From Verticillium longisporum (Eukaryota > Ascomycota > Sordariomycetes > Glomerellales > Plectosphaerellaceae): DNA of 64,000 nt. Positions 20,547-31,438 of the stretch are shown here, piece by piece. The stretch is taken from NCBI GenBank assembly GCA_019188255.1, contig JAETXT010000012.1:1550001-1614000 (forward strand). Reading direction: 5' to 3'. Both the position numbers and the translations under genes were made by a program. The notes beneath the pieces are model-generated. The model searched no databases. It had not been told where the DNA came from and worked only from the letters and a program-made list of their open reading frames with translations. The first letter of the stretch is position 1. Every line of letters starts with the position of its first letter.

Positions 20547-23500
20547 CTACACACCGCTCCACTTGCCAAACTGCGTGTACCGCTTAAACATCTCGCGCAG
20601 AATCGCCCTGCCGCTGGCGTCCATGGCGTCGTTGAGAATCTTCCGGACCTCCGACGGCGTCACGTCAAAGATGGAGTGCATCCCCGGCTCCAGCGCCTCG
20701 CGCACGCCGTGCGGCACGTCCACCTCGAGCTGCAGCTTGACGTACAGCATGAGCACGAGGTACACGTGCCGTCCGGCCGTCTTCTTGGCCGCGTCCGTCG
20801 CCGAGTCGAGCGCGCCGACATGCTGCGCCCGCGACACGGACGCCACCGACGGCTCCGTCACGAGCGTCACGAGTCGGCCGTACAGCGTCGCGTGCCGGCT
20901 GCCGAGCGTCGCCGCCGCGGCCTTGCTGGCGTCGTGGACGAGCGCGCGCAGCAGCGCCTCGAGCGTCGACAGGAGAATATGGTAGTGGTCCTCGAGGCGG
21001 AGGCGGTGGCGCCGGATCACGACGCTCACGAGGCTGCAGAGGGCTTCGTAGACGCGGGGCGACGACGACACGGCCACGCCGCCCTTGCCGGAGGCCATGA
21101 CGGAGACGGCGCCGAGCGTCGTCTCAATGTTCCACTGCGTCATGGAAGTGCCGCGCTGGTCGAGAAGCAGGCGGACAACGTCGGCGGTCCGGCAGAACGC
21201 GCGGGCTGACGTCGTCTTAGCCAGCCGCGCGGTCAGCTTGCTGTGGGCCGTCGCCAGATCAAAGGACGTGGTCTTTTCGGATGAGCCTTGTTCGTCTGCA
21301 GCATGTCAGCCATTGTCGGCGAGTCAAAAGTCTTCGTTAAAATGCAGCAACGTACCGGTCAGGCGAACGACAACCTGGTGGATAGCCAGGAGCTGTCCAT
21401 CCACGGCCTGTCCTCCGTTGAGCTCCTCGATCAGGCTCTCGAGGTACTGCAGCTTCTCGCTGCGTCCCATCCGACTGACGATGGCGTCGACGCACGCATT
21501 CGTCGTCTCGCGTGAGCTGCTCGCCGATAACACGTCAGGGACGCTGCCCGTCCCCTCGCTCGCGTCATCAGACTGGAACAGCAGGCGAAAGTCAGTTGGT
21601 CGCGGCTGAGCAAGCTGAGGCGCAAAGTTGCTGATAAGGAAGGTCCTGAGATGCCATCCACGAAGATATCCCTGAGACACGGCGTCGGCGCTTGCCTCCT
21701 CGAGCGCCTTGATGTCAATCTTGAGCCCTTCCAGTGCGTCGCTTGGAAGTCCTTCGGCAGCATCAATGGCGATGAGGAGCTTGTTGATAGCTGCCCGGTC
21801 GTTGGAAGAGCGCCACTCGCGAGCATACGCGTCAAGGATACCCTTGACAATGGTAGCAAGGCGTCCACGGACGTCGGAAAGGTCGAGCGAAGCATCGTCG
21901 CCTTCAAAGTTGCCGGAACCCGACAGGACCTTGACCAGTGCTTTGAGGACTGCCAATTTCAGAATCTCATCCGAGGACTCCTCCTCGTTCTTGTCCAGGT
22001 GACGGCCGGCCTTCTTGAAGTACTTGGCACCCCACTCCTCGTAGTGGTCATTGATCTGGCGGATCGTCAAAGTGGACAGCTCGCAGATCATGCGAGATGT
22101 GCCGAGAGCGGTCTTTGGGTCCATGTCGGCTATGGCCGGGGATGCGCTTGTAGCGAGGGCAGTGAGATCAGAAAATGACATGCCTTCGTAGAATGTCGAC
22201 CTCTGCATCAACTTGACCATCAGACCGAGGACGAGATTCCATGTAGAGGCTGACACCTTTTCAGTCTTACTCTTCATCTTGCGACGTTGCAGCATGAGCG
22301 TCTCCATGATTCTCTCTCGCTGGGGTCTCGAAAGCAACTCATTGGGTGTGTCGATGAGGGCTTTCAGCGCTGCGCTTGTGCTTGCATCTTCCCAAGGGGA
22401 AGACTTCGAACCACTGGTCAAGGCCTCGATGACGTGGTCGATGATGTCTGTTGTAAGTTTGGCCTTGTGGAACACGTTCTCGTTCGAGAGCACAGCACTC
22501 AGAGCACTTGACAGTTGCTTTGATTCTTTCGGCGCGGCTTCTTTGTCATCAGAAAAGGCAATGATATGCCGCAGAAACTCTGGTAATGTGTCGGCCTTTC
22601 CGCTAACAAGAGGCAGGAACCGTGACGCTTCTCCCAAAGCAAAGTCCACATAGGACGTAATCGTAACAGAGGATGTGGTCGGCCTAGTCTCCGGTGCTGA
22701 AAGCTGGACGGCATATGGGTCCCATGGTATTTCGAGGGACGCTGGCTTTAGCTTTCGAAGTTGCTTGGCTAATCGGTCGGCGAAAGATCCGAGTAGTGCA
22801 GCAAGCTCTGCTGCATCCTCGCCATCTGGGAAGGCTGATAGCCACAGCTGGGTGGCGGCACGGAAAGCCTCGAACGTGTCGGGATTTTCCAGCTTGCCCT
22901 TGGCCAAGATCTTCTTGAGTTCGGACTGCACCTTCGATCGAATCTTTGAAGCCTCTTCATTGTTGACCCAGGAAACCGTGCTCGCGATGATTGGCCAGCG
23001 AAGAGCGATGAGGTCGGAAGACAGATCATCTGACAGCCAAGCATCCTGCATGAGGTCGAAGAGCCTCAATTGCACTGCATCCACAAAGTCGTCACTCTTC
23101 AGAGCAGCTGCAATTGTGTCGAGGAAAACCAGAGTTGCCGCCGGCAGGACGCTTCCTTGCTCCTCAACCCATTGCAGCACACTCAGGAGCTGCTTTGGTG
23201 TAAGAGAATTTTCGATGGCTGTCGTCAGGCGAGAATTACGATGCACTGCCGAGGAAAACCAGGCTGACCGGTTCGTTGCATCCGAGAGTGAAGAGGCGTC
23301 GCACTTGACGAGTTGCTCAAACCACTTCCTCAAGAAGGAAGACAAGTCGCGAGCCTTCTCGTAGCCACCAATTATGCAGTCGAAAAACGTGCGCACAGCC
23401 TCTAGATCTTCTTCGCCACCTAGGGAAGATTGTGGTTGCATTAGCCGGTCCGCAACCTTGTTCCACAATAGATCTCCATCGTCCGTGAGAAGGAAAACAT

Positions 23501-24846
23501 CGGGGTCGCATTGTGCCACGAGTGACAAGGCCTGCCAGTCTGTGGAATCGCTGCCGAGAGCGTGGTCCTTGCACAGGGCGCGAAGATCTGCTAGGTCAAT
23601 ATATGACCTGTTGGCGATTGCTTCGCCAAGCATGATCTTCAGAGTGGTGGATTTCTTCTGTTGGGTCAGGTCGGCCAGGCTGTCGCGCGCCAACTTGAAT
23701 GTTTCCTTGACCCAGTCCTCTTCAGACGTCGATGCGCTTGGCCCGGAGAGAATCCGGGGTGTTGTGGATGCCAAGTGAAAGAACACGGGGCCCGAGACTG
23801 AGGCGATAGGTCTGGAGGCGTCGACTGCCCGAATGGGTGCTTCGAGGTCCTTTCGATTGAGGAAAGCCGATTTTGCAGGAAGAAACAGATTGCGATGCAT
23901 GAAGCTCTCTAGATGATGTACCCAAGAAGACTTGACACGGTCCTCAAGTGTGATGTCGACATCGATTGCCAGCCCAGTCAGCTTTCCCAGGAGGCCAAAG
24001 CCAGATCGCGAAAGGTAGAGAGCCACCTCCAAGCCATCGGTCTGCCCTTGTAGTCGCAGGTTCCATATCGCGGACAGTGTGTGAATCCAATTCTCTTGCG
24101 TTTCGGCGCAGCTCAGGTCGCTGGTGGCTGAGTATTCGCACAGCGAAAGGATGGGCGCCAAGTAGGTAACCACGTCACTGGCAGGTTGCGAGAAAAGGCC
24201 CTTGATGTGCTCCGCGCCCATGCGTTCATTCTGGGACGTGTGTGCGGTTCCATCAACACGAGCTAGGAGAATTCGGAGCGCTCCCAGAACAGCATCTCCC
24301 GTACTTATACAGCCGTCCCGTGTCTTCAAAGCTTCGAGATTGAATGTAACCTCGGGTGTTCTCTTCCTCTTCTTCGACAATGTCGCGGGGACAGCATCCT
24401 TGGGTGTGACCGGTTTCGAGATGCTCTTGAGAGTCTGTTGCAAGATGGCCATGAACTTTCGATCGGCGAGAGATTTGGCGAGGGAGAATAGAGGTATCCT
24501 TTGAAATGTGCAGCCTAGGATCCGCCATGTCAAGGGAAATCTTCGCAGAGTGTCGGCGGCATCGTTGTTCGTCGTCATGGACTTGAGAAGCCATCGCAGC
24601 ACAGTCTCCTCGGCGGCGTAGAAGTGACTGGAGCTAACGGAGGTGAGCAGAGTCCAGGCGCGCTCAATGTGTTCACCATCGTTTCCCGGTCCGGTTCGGT
24701 CGAGTGATCGTACGGTCTCGACAAGGTCTCGTCCACGGGTCTGTTGGTTACGAATTAGATGCGATTGGTGCGTGGAGTGGATCATATCTACTTACAAAAG
24801 TCTCCGTAGACCCATGGCCGTGACCATTTACCATTGTCACATCCAT
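20547..24846 (-). CDS. urb2: Urb2/Npa2 nucleolar pre-ribosome assembly factor, 3 exons
   Basis: Exons 24846-24796 (MDVTMVNGHGHG start), 24740-21356 and 21295-20547 encode 1394 residues, the size expected for Urb2. Junction phases agree (TETF|TRGRD and LTG|DEQGS). The protein is helical-repeat rich. The Urb2/Npa2 signature domain is the C-terminal 200 residues, with SVVIRRHRLRLEDHYHILL and the end REMFKRYTQFGKW. Urb2 acts in early 60S pre-ribosomal particles with Npa1, Dbp6, Nop8 and Rsa3. The first exon of 17 codons was found by splice signals only (GTAAGT..CAACAG, 55 nt); the alternative is an ATG at 24785 inside that intron. The gene is divergent from mic10. Confidence 0.85.
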
Positions 24847-25205
24847 GGCGAGAGAATGAGCGAATGTGGCAATCGTGAAGGTCAGCGTGCAGACGATCGA
24901 TCACTCGAGATTCAGCCCTTCAGTTGTAGCTCCCCGCCCAAAATTATTTCCCGGAGAAAATACTGCCGCCCCACTCGTAGTCACCGAAGCTCACCGGCGT
25001 CTCACCGCCTTCGGGTATTCCAGGTTGGTTCTCCCGACCACCTCGAAAATAACATGACGGAACCGTCCTTGATTGAAATCCGACGTCAGTTCGAGATCCC
25101 AACCACACCACCAATTGCCCAATCGTGTCACACGTGTATGTCGCAACGCCTCGCCATCAACACATGTCAACTGGCACCGACTGATGATTCTACAGCTCCG
25201 CAATC
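24847..25205. other. Divergent promoter region urb2/mic10
   Basis: A 359-bp interval between the urb2 and mic10 starts. No other coding signal or TATA box was recognised. Confidence 0.5.
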
Positions 25206-25543
25206 ATGTCTGACACTGCCATCCGTCCTCCTCCGAGCGCCGTCGCGCGACCCGTCAGTGAGGCACTTCTCAACGAGAAGGTACGACAGCTTCTCGGGAG
25301 CACTCGATCCATCGCAAGCTTGGCGCGCCAACAGCTAACACGAAACAGTGGGACCGCTGCCTGTCCAACCTCCTCGTCAAGTCGTCTCTCGGTCTCGGCT
25401 TCGGCGTCGTCTTCTCAGTCCTTCTCTTCAAGCGGAGGGCGTGGCCCGCCTTTGTTGGCGCTGGCTTCGGAGCCGGTCGGGCGTACGAGGAGTGCAACTT
25501 CAACCTGCGACAGGCGGCGAGGGACCTGAAGAAGCAGGCATAA
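25206..25543 (+). CDS. mic10: MICOS complex subunit Mic10
   Basis: Two exons, 25206-25280 and 25349-25543 (GTACGA..ACAG intron, phase 0), encode 89 residues, the family length. Two short membrane segments carry the diagnostic glycine motifs GLGFG (40-44, within GLGFGVVFSVLLF) and GAGFGAG (62-68, followed by RAY). These drive Mic10 oligomerisation in the inner mitochondrial membrane and bend it at crista junctions. The C-terminus NLRQAARDLKKQA is typical. The protein is easily missed because it is short and split. Confidence 0.92.
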
Positions 25544-26056
25544 GCAGCAGACCAGACGACCAGGGGAAGAGCACGAGACCACCAACGACGTGGAACAGCG
25601 CCTTGTACAAAAGCGATACGACAGGTAGCAACAGGCGCGCGGTGGAGCTACGACTTTCGGGCACTTTTATATCGGCCGGGATAGACCGAACGAAAGGCAG
25701 AATGAGCATAGGTTAGGCAGGGTGGAGAGAAGTGGAATAGATTCACTATGTACACCAGTCCGTCTTCATGAGTCGTTGTGAAGCTTTCGTGAGTTCTGTA
25801 CGCTGCTCATCTCATACATAGAAGGCGATCACCGCCCTTCTATCCCACTGTCGGCCAAAACATCCAGAAATACTACCCGACTCGATCTTCGTCGCGTTCC
25901 CGGCGGGCCTTCCCTCTCACGGCCACTCGCTTCGGTACTCTCGGGCTTGTCAAGCAGAAGCTCAACATCATTGTGCCGGTCGGAAGCGGGGCTGAGTAAT
26001 GCAGAAAGGTCGCTGCTCAGCCGGCGGAATCCTTGAGAACAAGCATCCCCTATGTT
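25544..26056. other. Intergenic region mic10 3' flank
   Basis: A 513-bp interval between convergent mic10 and the small membrane ORF at 26057. Nothing is recognised in it. Confidence 0.5.
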
Positions 26057-26407
26057 CTACAAGAGGGAGCTTTGGATGCTGCTCGTGGAGCTGGTCGACA
26101 TTCTTCTTTCAAAAGAGCCAATCTCTCTCTGTACGCCGCTGACCAGGGAGACGCTCCGACGGCGGACGCTGTCTACAAAACTCTCGCTGTCTGCGACGCT
26201 GTCGGGTTCGGAGTCATCATCTTGTTGCCAGCGCATGCTATTACGGAGCGATTCGCGATGTTCCGATGCTGTCCGCTCCCGATCGGCCCGGATTCCGGCG
26301 CCATAATACAGAACGATGCCTAGTATACTGACTAGAATGAAGAGAGTGAATGCGAGAAGCATAATCTCGGATTTTTTCTGCTGTAGTTCGCGCATTTCAT
26401 AAGACAT
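26057..26407 (-). CDS. Unrecognised small single-span membrane protein
   Basis: A single ORF of 116 residues starting MSYEMRELQQKKSEIM. One strong membrane segment lies at about residues 16-36 (LLAFTLFILVSILGIVLYYGA). A charged, Ser-rich cytosol-type tail with RRMSTSSTSSIQSSLL follows. No homology is recognised. The membrane segment followed by a low-complexity polar tail looks like a real small protein, but the ORF is short and codon usage is less GC-biased than in neighbours. It may have an unseen upstream exon or be spurious. Confidence 0.4.
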   Translation of the reverse strand: MSYEMRELQQKKSEIMLLAFTLFILVSILGIVLYYGAGIRADRERTASEHRESLRNSMRWQQDDDSEPDSVADSESFVDSVRRRSVSLVSGVQREIGSFERRMSTSSTSSIQSSLL

Positions 26408-27228
26408 CCTGGACTACGCCTCAGATGTGTCGATTTGTGTTTGTTTGAATAACTGGACTGGCCAGTGCTAGGTTGCTTGACTTCGAACTTGGACGTCTCC
26501 CAAGTGTCGCCCAATGGAGGTCAGTCGAACCAGCAAAAATATTGATAGGGAGTATCGTGGCGACGGTTTTGAAGTTGGAAATCAGGTCGGGTCGAGGGGG
26601 CTTTGAGGTCATTGGTAACTTGAAGTGCCTGGGTATTGAGAATCCCAGCGAGAACTCCCCTCTTTCTCTTTGTGAGAGCAGCATTCTCACGTAGAAGTAT
26701 CTTCCTCTATGGGTAACTCCGATCCATCGGTACTGCCTTCCCCCTTACAGCTTGGAGATTGATATGTGAGCCCCATTGTGCTTGCCTCTGTAGAATCCTA
26801 GCTTGGTGAAAGTTCTTGGCCCGCTGGCTCAGTGGCTGGCGGTCCTGTGAAAAGCTTATCCTAGGTACTAACCTACCCTGTGCCGGGTTATAAAGGTTGG
26901 CGAAACCTGGATGTCCGTTGTGTTGATAATTTTGGGCTTCACATTTATCTTTAGGGTTGCTCGATTTGAATTGACTCGAGATTTCGTAGTTGTGGGGGCT
27001 TGCTTTGCAGTACCCAGTGAACCAGCACGAACGATGCAGAATGATATCGAGCATCGACGAGCCCCTTGACGTGCAACACATTTACGCAACACAAGAGTAC
27101 CGTACTAAGCATAAAAAGTATCATATCTGGAATGTCCGCCCTGTCCTTTTCCTTCTCAAGCAAATCCTAACACTTTTAACTCCTTCACCATGTCCCAGGG
27201 AAACTTAGACACAGCTTGCCTGTCCTCT
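26408..27228. other. Intergenic region, nothing recognised
   Basis: An 821-bp interval, AT-richer than its surroundings. Several short minus-strand ORFs (60-124 codons) at 26421-27163 overlap each other, lack motifs and appear spurious. Confidence 0.5.
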
Positions 27229-28233
27229 TCACGCCAGCTCCGGATGATAGCTTCTCCTGAACAAACGCGTGGCAGTGCGGTAGGAATACCCTGTGCGTAA
27301 CCCGGCTTGTTCCGACCGCACTGGTCCATAGTCCGGATTGGCATGGATACTGCGTGGGTCGGTGTTGGAGCACTTTTCGTAATACTTGCCCTGTCTGAGC
27401 CGACGGAGCCTAATCATAAGATGTATGATCTTATAGACAATCAGGAAATAGCATACTGCCCCAACAATGGTGAGCACAACAGAGACCGAGTGGCCAAGCT
27501 TTGGGTTGCTGCCGCTCATCGGAAACATCGAGTATGCATCATAATCGGCCCACATGACGCGCGGGGGTCTGTTAAATCGGCGTCGGAGGCGTTCGTAGGG
27601 CCCGAGGCTACGCTCGTTCATCTGAGGCGGCGGCGGGAGTAAGGCATGCGCAGCCTTTTCGCACTCTGGAGTTGCTGTCCCAGCTTCCTGTACAGCCGGC
27701 ATATCAGACATCGCATAGTCCCAGGCTCCCCGCTTCTCCCGAAAAAGAAAACGTACCACAATTTCACAGCACACCTGGATATAATCCTTGAAAGCTGTCC
27801 AGCGGGACAGCTCTAGTGCCTCTTCAGACAAATACTGGCTTTTGAAGCTAGGGAACACGGAGATGATGGCAACCAGCAACCCGGCGAAAGCAACGAAGAG
27901 CGCGATGCAACTGGCGGCAAACTTGTGGGCTTCAAACCATCTTCCTACCTGGGCGAGAAAGGTAGTCTGGGTCTTGGTGGGAGCATCCTGTGGTTGCGAT
28001 GAGACCTGATCTGATGAACCTGTGACTGCCTCCGTCGTCTGTGATGGCACGTTCGCAACAGTGTAGGGAGGCGGCAAAGTGGCGACAGGCTGGGAAGGCT
28101 TCGTTGGACCGGGGACATGATGCTCTTCGGCAGGGTGGTCGAGAGAAACCGGTAGGGAGTTGGATCTGCCGACCCCCGCAGGAGGCGACGCCGACGAACC
28201 TGGGTCAGGCGGTATGTGCATGTCGGCAGTCAT
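27229..28233 (-). CDS. Unrecognised two-span membrane protein with proline-rich N-terminus
   Basis: An ORF of 334 residues from ATG 28233 (MTADMHIPPDPGSS). The same frame extends 34 residues further to ATG 28335. The N-terminal 95 residues are Pro/Ser/Thr rich. A first membrane segment lies at about 103-128 (SCIALFVAFAGLLVAIISVF) and a second near 255-280 (VVLTIVGAVCYFLIVYKIIHL). The C-terminal tail is basic. A loop of about 130 residues contains PPRVMWADYDAYSMFP. I do not recognise the family. Such two-span proteins with disordered termini are common lineage-specific genes in filamentous ascomycetes. The gene is divergent from isa2. Confidence 0.6.
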   Translation of the reverse strand: MTADMHIPPDPGSSASPPAGVGRSNSLPVSLDHPAEEHHVPGPTKPSQPVATLPPPYTVANVPSQTTEAVTGSSDQVSSQPQDAPTKTQTTFLAQVGRWFEAHKFAASCIALFVAFAGLLVAIISVFPSFKSQYLSEEALELSRWTAFKDYIQVCCEIVVRFLFREKRGAWDYAMSDMPAVQEAGTATPECEKAAHALLPPPPQMNERSLGPYERLRRRFNRPPRVMWADYDAYSMFPMSGSNPKLGHSVSVVLTIVGAVCYFLIVYKIIHLMIRLRRLRQGKYYEKCSNTDPRSIHANPDYGPVRSEQAGLRTGYSYRTATRLFRRSYHPELA

Positions 28234-28335
28234 GAAGCGACATTTGGGTAGAGAATCACAACCTTTCCCTGTCACCAAATGGAGGTGCGAGAGGGACGTC
28301 AGCCTTATGTACCGACGTGCAGTCAGTTTAAACAC

Positions 28336-28923
28336 TTCCGAGTCCGATGAGGGGCGTCAGATCCGCGGCCCCCAAGTTTCGATTACGACATATTAAGGCT
28401 CAACGATTACGCCTCGGGGGGTGACCAGGCTATGTCGTCCTGTTTCGACACCGACGGTTCGAATCGCCTAGGCTGACAGGCCAGTACCAGGCATCATTGG
28501 CTCGCGGCTCGCGGTTCGACCAGTTATGTTCACGACGGTATCAAGCCACTGGCGTGAAAACCCCCGTCCTCAGCTCACCTGCCTGATCGCCTGTGACCGG
28601 CGATGCCGCCTTGCATACAGAACTGTATGAAAAAGGGGTCAACGCGCTCGTCACAACATCGGTGCGATTTGCTTCACTTGATTCAAGTGGAGAGACGGCC
28701 TTCCTGTAAGGGTCGAGACTGTGCTAGAGAGGTTGAAATGCCTTTTCGATGATTGGCCCTGTAGATCAGCAACGGCTGAGTCATCCTGCACCGGCCGAAC
28801 CGATCCGAGCCGCCACCATCAGCCGGGCTCTTTACATCACATCCTCGGTGGGTAGAATTTGTCAGATGCCTTCGTCACAACCAAACCCACGTTGACCTGC
28901 CCGCTCCGCCACATTGTATCAAT
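28336..28923. other. Divergent promoter region, membrane protein/isa2
   Basis: A 588-bp interval. A GGTTCGAATC string at about 28457 resembles a tRNA T-loop, but no cloverleaf can be formed around it. Nothing else is recognised. Confidence 0.5.
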
Positions 28924-29725
28924 ATGGCCTCTCTCCGGTGCGCGAATCCAGCATCTAGTGCTGGACTGTTTGTTCAGCTTGCCAGGCGCACGACGACTCC
29001 CACCACCACACCCGTACTCGACATCCTAGCTCCGCGATGGAGTCGACAGACCGCTCGTCTCGAGGCTGCGTACAGCACCATGACACAGCGCGCATGGTGT
29101 GACAAACATTCAGCAAGAATAAATACAATTACAAACTCTCAAGGCCGTGTTCTGAAGAATATCGGGCAGAGGAGAGCTTTTTCGCATCTCCCCGCACGAC
29201 AAGCTACGGCCTGCGTCCATAACCTTCAGGTGGACGAGGACGGAAAGGAGATGCGCCTCGAGATCACCGATCGTGCCGGCAAGGTACCTACTTGACCTCA
29301 TATATGCCACCGGACTGTATTTGTGTGCTGACAGACTACAACAGCGCCTGTCCCAAATCATGCAGAAGGATAAGAACCCGGACCTCGCGCTACGCATCCA
29401 GGTCGAGAGTGGCGGCTGCCACGGGTTCCAATACCTCATGAGCTTGGTCACCCTCCCGCCGGCAGAGGGGAGCGACGGAAACGTGTCTGCGGCAGTGGGC
29501 GAGGACGACAGCATTTTTGAGTACGCTGAGGGGGAGGATTACACAGCAACGTCACCGACGCCAGGAGCACCTAAGATTGTGCTTGACCAGCCATCACTCG
29601 ACCTGCTCAAGGGCAGCAAGGTCGACTTTACGATGGAGCTGATTGGGTCGCAGTTCAAAATTGCGGACAACCCCCTGGCAACGAGCAGCTGCGGATGCGG
29701 CACGAGCTTTGACATCAAAATGTAG
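28924..29725 (+). CDS. isa2: Mitochondrial iron-sulfur assembly protein Isa2
   Basis: Two exons, 28924-29283 and 29345-29725 (GTACCT..ACAG, phase 0), encode 246 residues. A long basic N-terminal extension (LARRTTTPTTTP, Arg rich) fits a mitochondrial presequence. The A-type carrier domain begins near residue 103 (LQVDEDGKEMRLEITDRAGK). It has the three conserved cysteines, Cys145 in ESGGCHGFQY and Cys236/Cys238 in SSCGCGTSF. Isa2 works with Isa1 and Iba57 in late [4Fe-4S] cluster assembly for aconitase and lipoyl synthase. An acidic insertion at about 165-190 separates two strands, as in other fungal Isa2. Confidence 0.92.
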
Positions 29726-29981
29726 CAGTATTATAGTTTTATCAACAAATATCATGGCGGAAACAAACATGTTGGATGAGGAGTCACTTCGGATTGATCG
29801 AGACTACCAAACAGCACGCACAAGAGGGTGGACCCGGTAATGAAGTCTGAAAAAGCTCAATTTCACAAATCCCCTTTTGTGATCGTAACGCCGTGCGACC
29901 ATGAATCATAAAGCCCTTGGTATTTTTCTCAACCTATCAACAGAGACGACCCAAACCCAGTCCACAGTGAGGGACTAACGC

Positions 29982-31438
29982 TTAGTTCATCTGGCGGATG
30001 AGGGCGTTGATCTTCTCCTCGCGGTTGCCAAGGTCACCACCCTCGATGAAGTGCTTGAACTTGCGGGGGCGGAAGCCACCAGTGGGGTTGGAGAGCTTGA
30101 AGGGCCACAGGAAGTTGGCGGCCTGCTTGAAGTTGGGGCCGACGGTGTAGATCTCGTGGATGAGATCCTCCATGCAGATGATGCCGTACTTGCCGAGGTT
30201 CTCCTCAATGATGGAGTTGTCGGTGAGGGCAATGCGCTGCTTGTTGACCTTGCCGTATCCGCGCTTGTAGATGAGCTCCTTGATAGACTTCAGGTTGGGG
30301 TAACCGTAAGCGACCCAGGGCTCGATGACCTTGATCATCTCAGTGGTGGCCTTGGTGACGCGGATGAAGACACCGTTGTTGATCTGGAGGAGACGCAGGA
30401 GCTGGAGGATCTTGCGGGGCTTGGGGGCAATCTTGTTGATACCCTTGATACGGATAAGGAAGATCAGGTTGGCCTCGGCAGGGACGTAGGCAGAGTCGCT
30501 CTCGCGGGCGACGCGAGCAAGGCGGACCTTCTCGCGCTCTTGCTCGCGGTACTCCTGGACGTACTTCTCGGCACGCTTGAAGATGACCTCACGCTTCTCC
30601 TTGTTGTTCTGATTGACATTGTTAGTCCATGAGCTTCTCCAGAAGTGAGAGTAGGCAAAGGTGACAGTGTCCGGTAAATCTCAGACCCGAAAGAAGATGT
30701 AATTTTAAACAACAGCAGCGACACCAAGTGTCTAGTCGATTGGGGTATTTTATGCATCATGAAAATCCAGAGGGGAGCTGGGACCAGGGCAAACTTACGG
30801 TCTTCTTCTGGTCGTTGGCGGCGTTGCGCTCGGCACGAGCCTTCTCTTGCGACTTGCGCTTCTTGAGAAGGGTCTCAGGGACCAGGATCTGCTCCTTGGT
30901 GGGGACGGAACTAGAGGACGAGATTAGTACGTAGTCCGGCATACCGCAGTATGGAGCAGAGCGCCGGTGCGAGAATTGCAGCAGTGCGCGACATTCTCGC
31001 CTTGGCTAACTCGAGTTGATGTATTTGATCGGTAAGCCCGTGTTGAACAAGACTCGTCTCCAGCGAGGAGCAAGTTTTACCAAGTGGACGCTTATCCGAC
31101 AACATCTCAGGCTCAAGCTGAGGAGGTGTGCATGCTTGGAATGTGACTGCTCGAAGAGCCTTTCGGCGTCATGAGCAGTCACCAAACAGCAATGTATTTA
31201 GAGGAGAAGACTTCTCTTCATCCCCAACACCCCGAGACATCGTCTCTCAATCCGCAGGCTGTGTTCCAAACCTGCAAGAAGGAGGGAGATGCTCGAGATA
31301 AATCGAGCTGGGAGAGCCGAGTTTCACCACATGGTGAAGCAGGGAATCCAGTTGAGAAGACCACGACAATCTGCATTCATCGCCATCCAGGCGTCGTAGG
31401 GAAAATCATGGGGAGCGGTAGACATACGAGCCAGCCAT
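29982..31438 (-). CDS. rpl7: 60S ribosomal protein L7 (uL30), 3 exons
   Basis: Exon 3 (30608-29982) and exon 2 (30910-30799) are clear: [20 protein letters not shown], then the uL30 core ending [14 protein letters not shown]. Exon 1 is an 11-nt coding piece at 31438-31428 (ATGGCTGGCTC) before a GTATGT donor. Spliced over 517 nt to acceptor CTCTAG it gives [11 protein letters not shown] in the right phase. Total 249 residues. L7 is a core 60S protein at the central protuberance side. Intron 2 (30798-30609) carries a C/D snoRNA, and intron 1 carries a hairpin at 31143-31182. The gene is divergent from rps14 with 358 bp between start codons, suiting co-regulation. Confidence 0.92.
30676..30766 (-). 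ncRNA. Intronic C/D-box snoRNA in rpl7 intron 2, predicted guide for 25S Gm805 (snR39B type)
   Basis: On the transcribed strand, a C-box-like ATGATGC (30760-30754, 6 of 7 to RTGATGA) is followed about 70 nt later by a perfect D box CTGA (30684-30681). Just upstream of the D box, TCTTTCGGGT (30694-30685) is complementary over 10 nt to ACCCGAAAGA of the universally conserved LSU rRNA segment ACCCGAAAGATGG. Counting five nucleotides from the D box selects the G of CCCG, which is Gm805 in yeast numbering. Yeast snR39B guides that site, and snR39/snR59, which guide Am807 two bases away, sit in yeast RPL7A/RPL7B introns. Weak point: the terminal stem is poor, about two adjacent pairs plus an outer GG/CC. 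Confidence 0.62.
31143..31182 (-). other. Perfect 10-bp hairpin with GNRA-capped inner stem in rpl7 intron 1
   Basis: GTGACTGCTC at 31143-31152 and GAGCAGTCAC at 31173-31182 are perfect inverted repeats. In the rpl7 transcript the 20-nt interior reads as a 5x5 internal loop, then GCC-GAAA-GGC, a three-pair stem capped by a GNRA tetraloop. It lies inside the long first intron. Its function is unknown; it could be an autoregulatory element or part of a small RNA. Confidence 0.6.

Noticed and set aside
28430..28475. tRNA-like GGTTCGAATC string
   Set aside because: The T-stem does not pair and no acceptor or anticodon arm can be formed around it.
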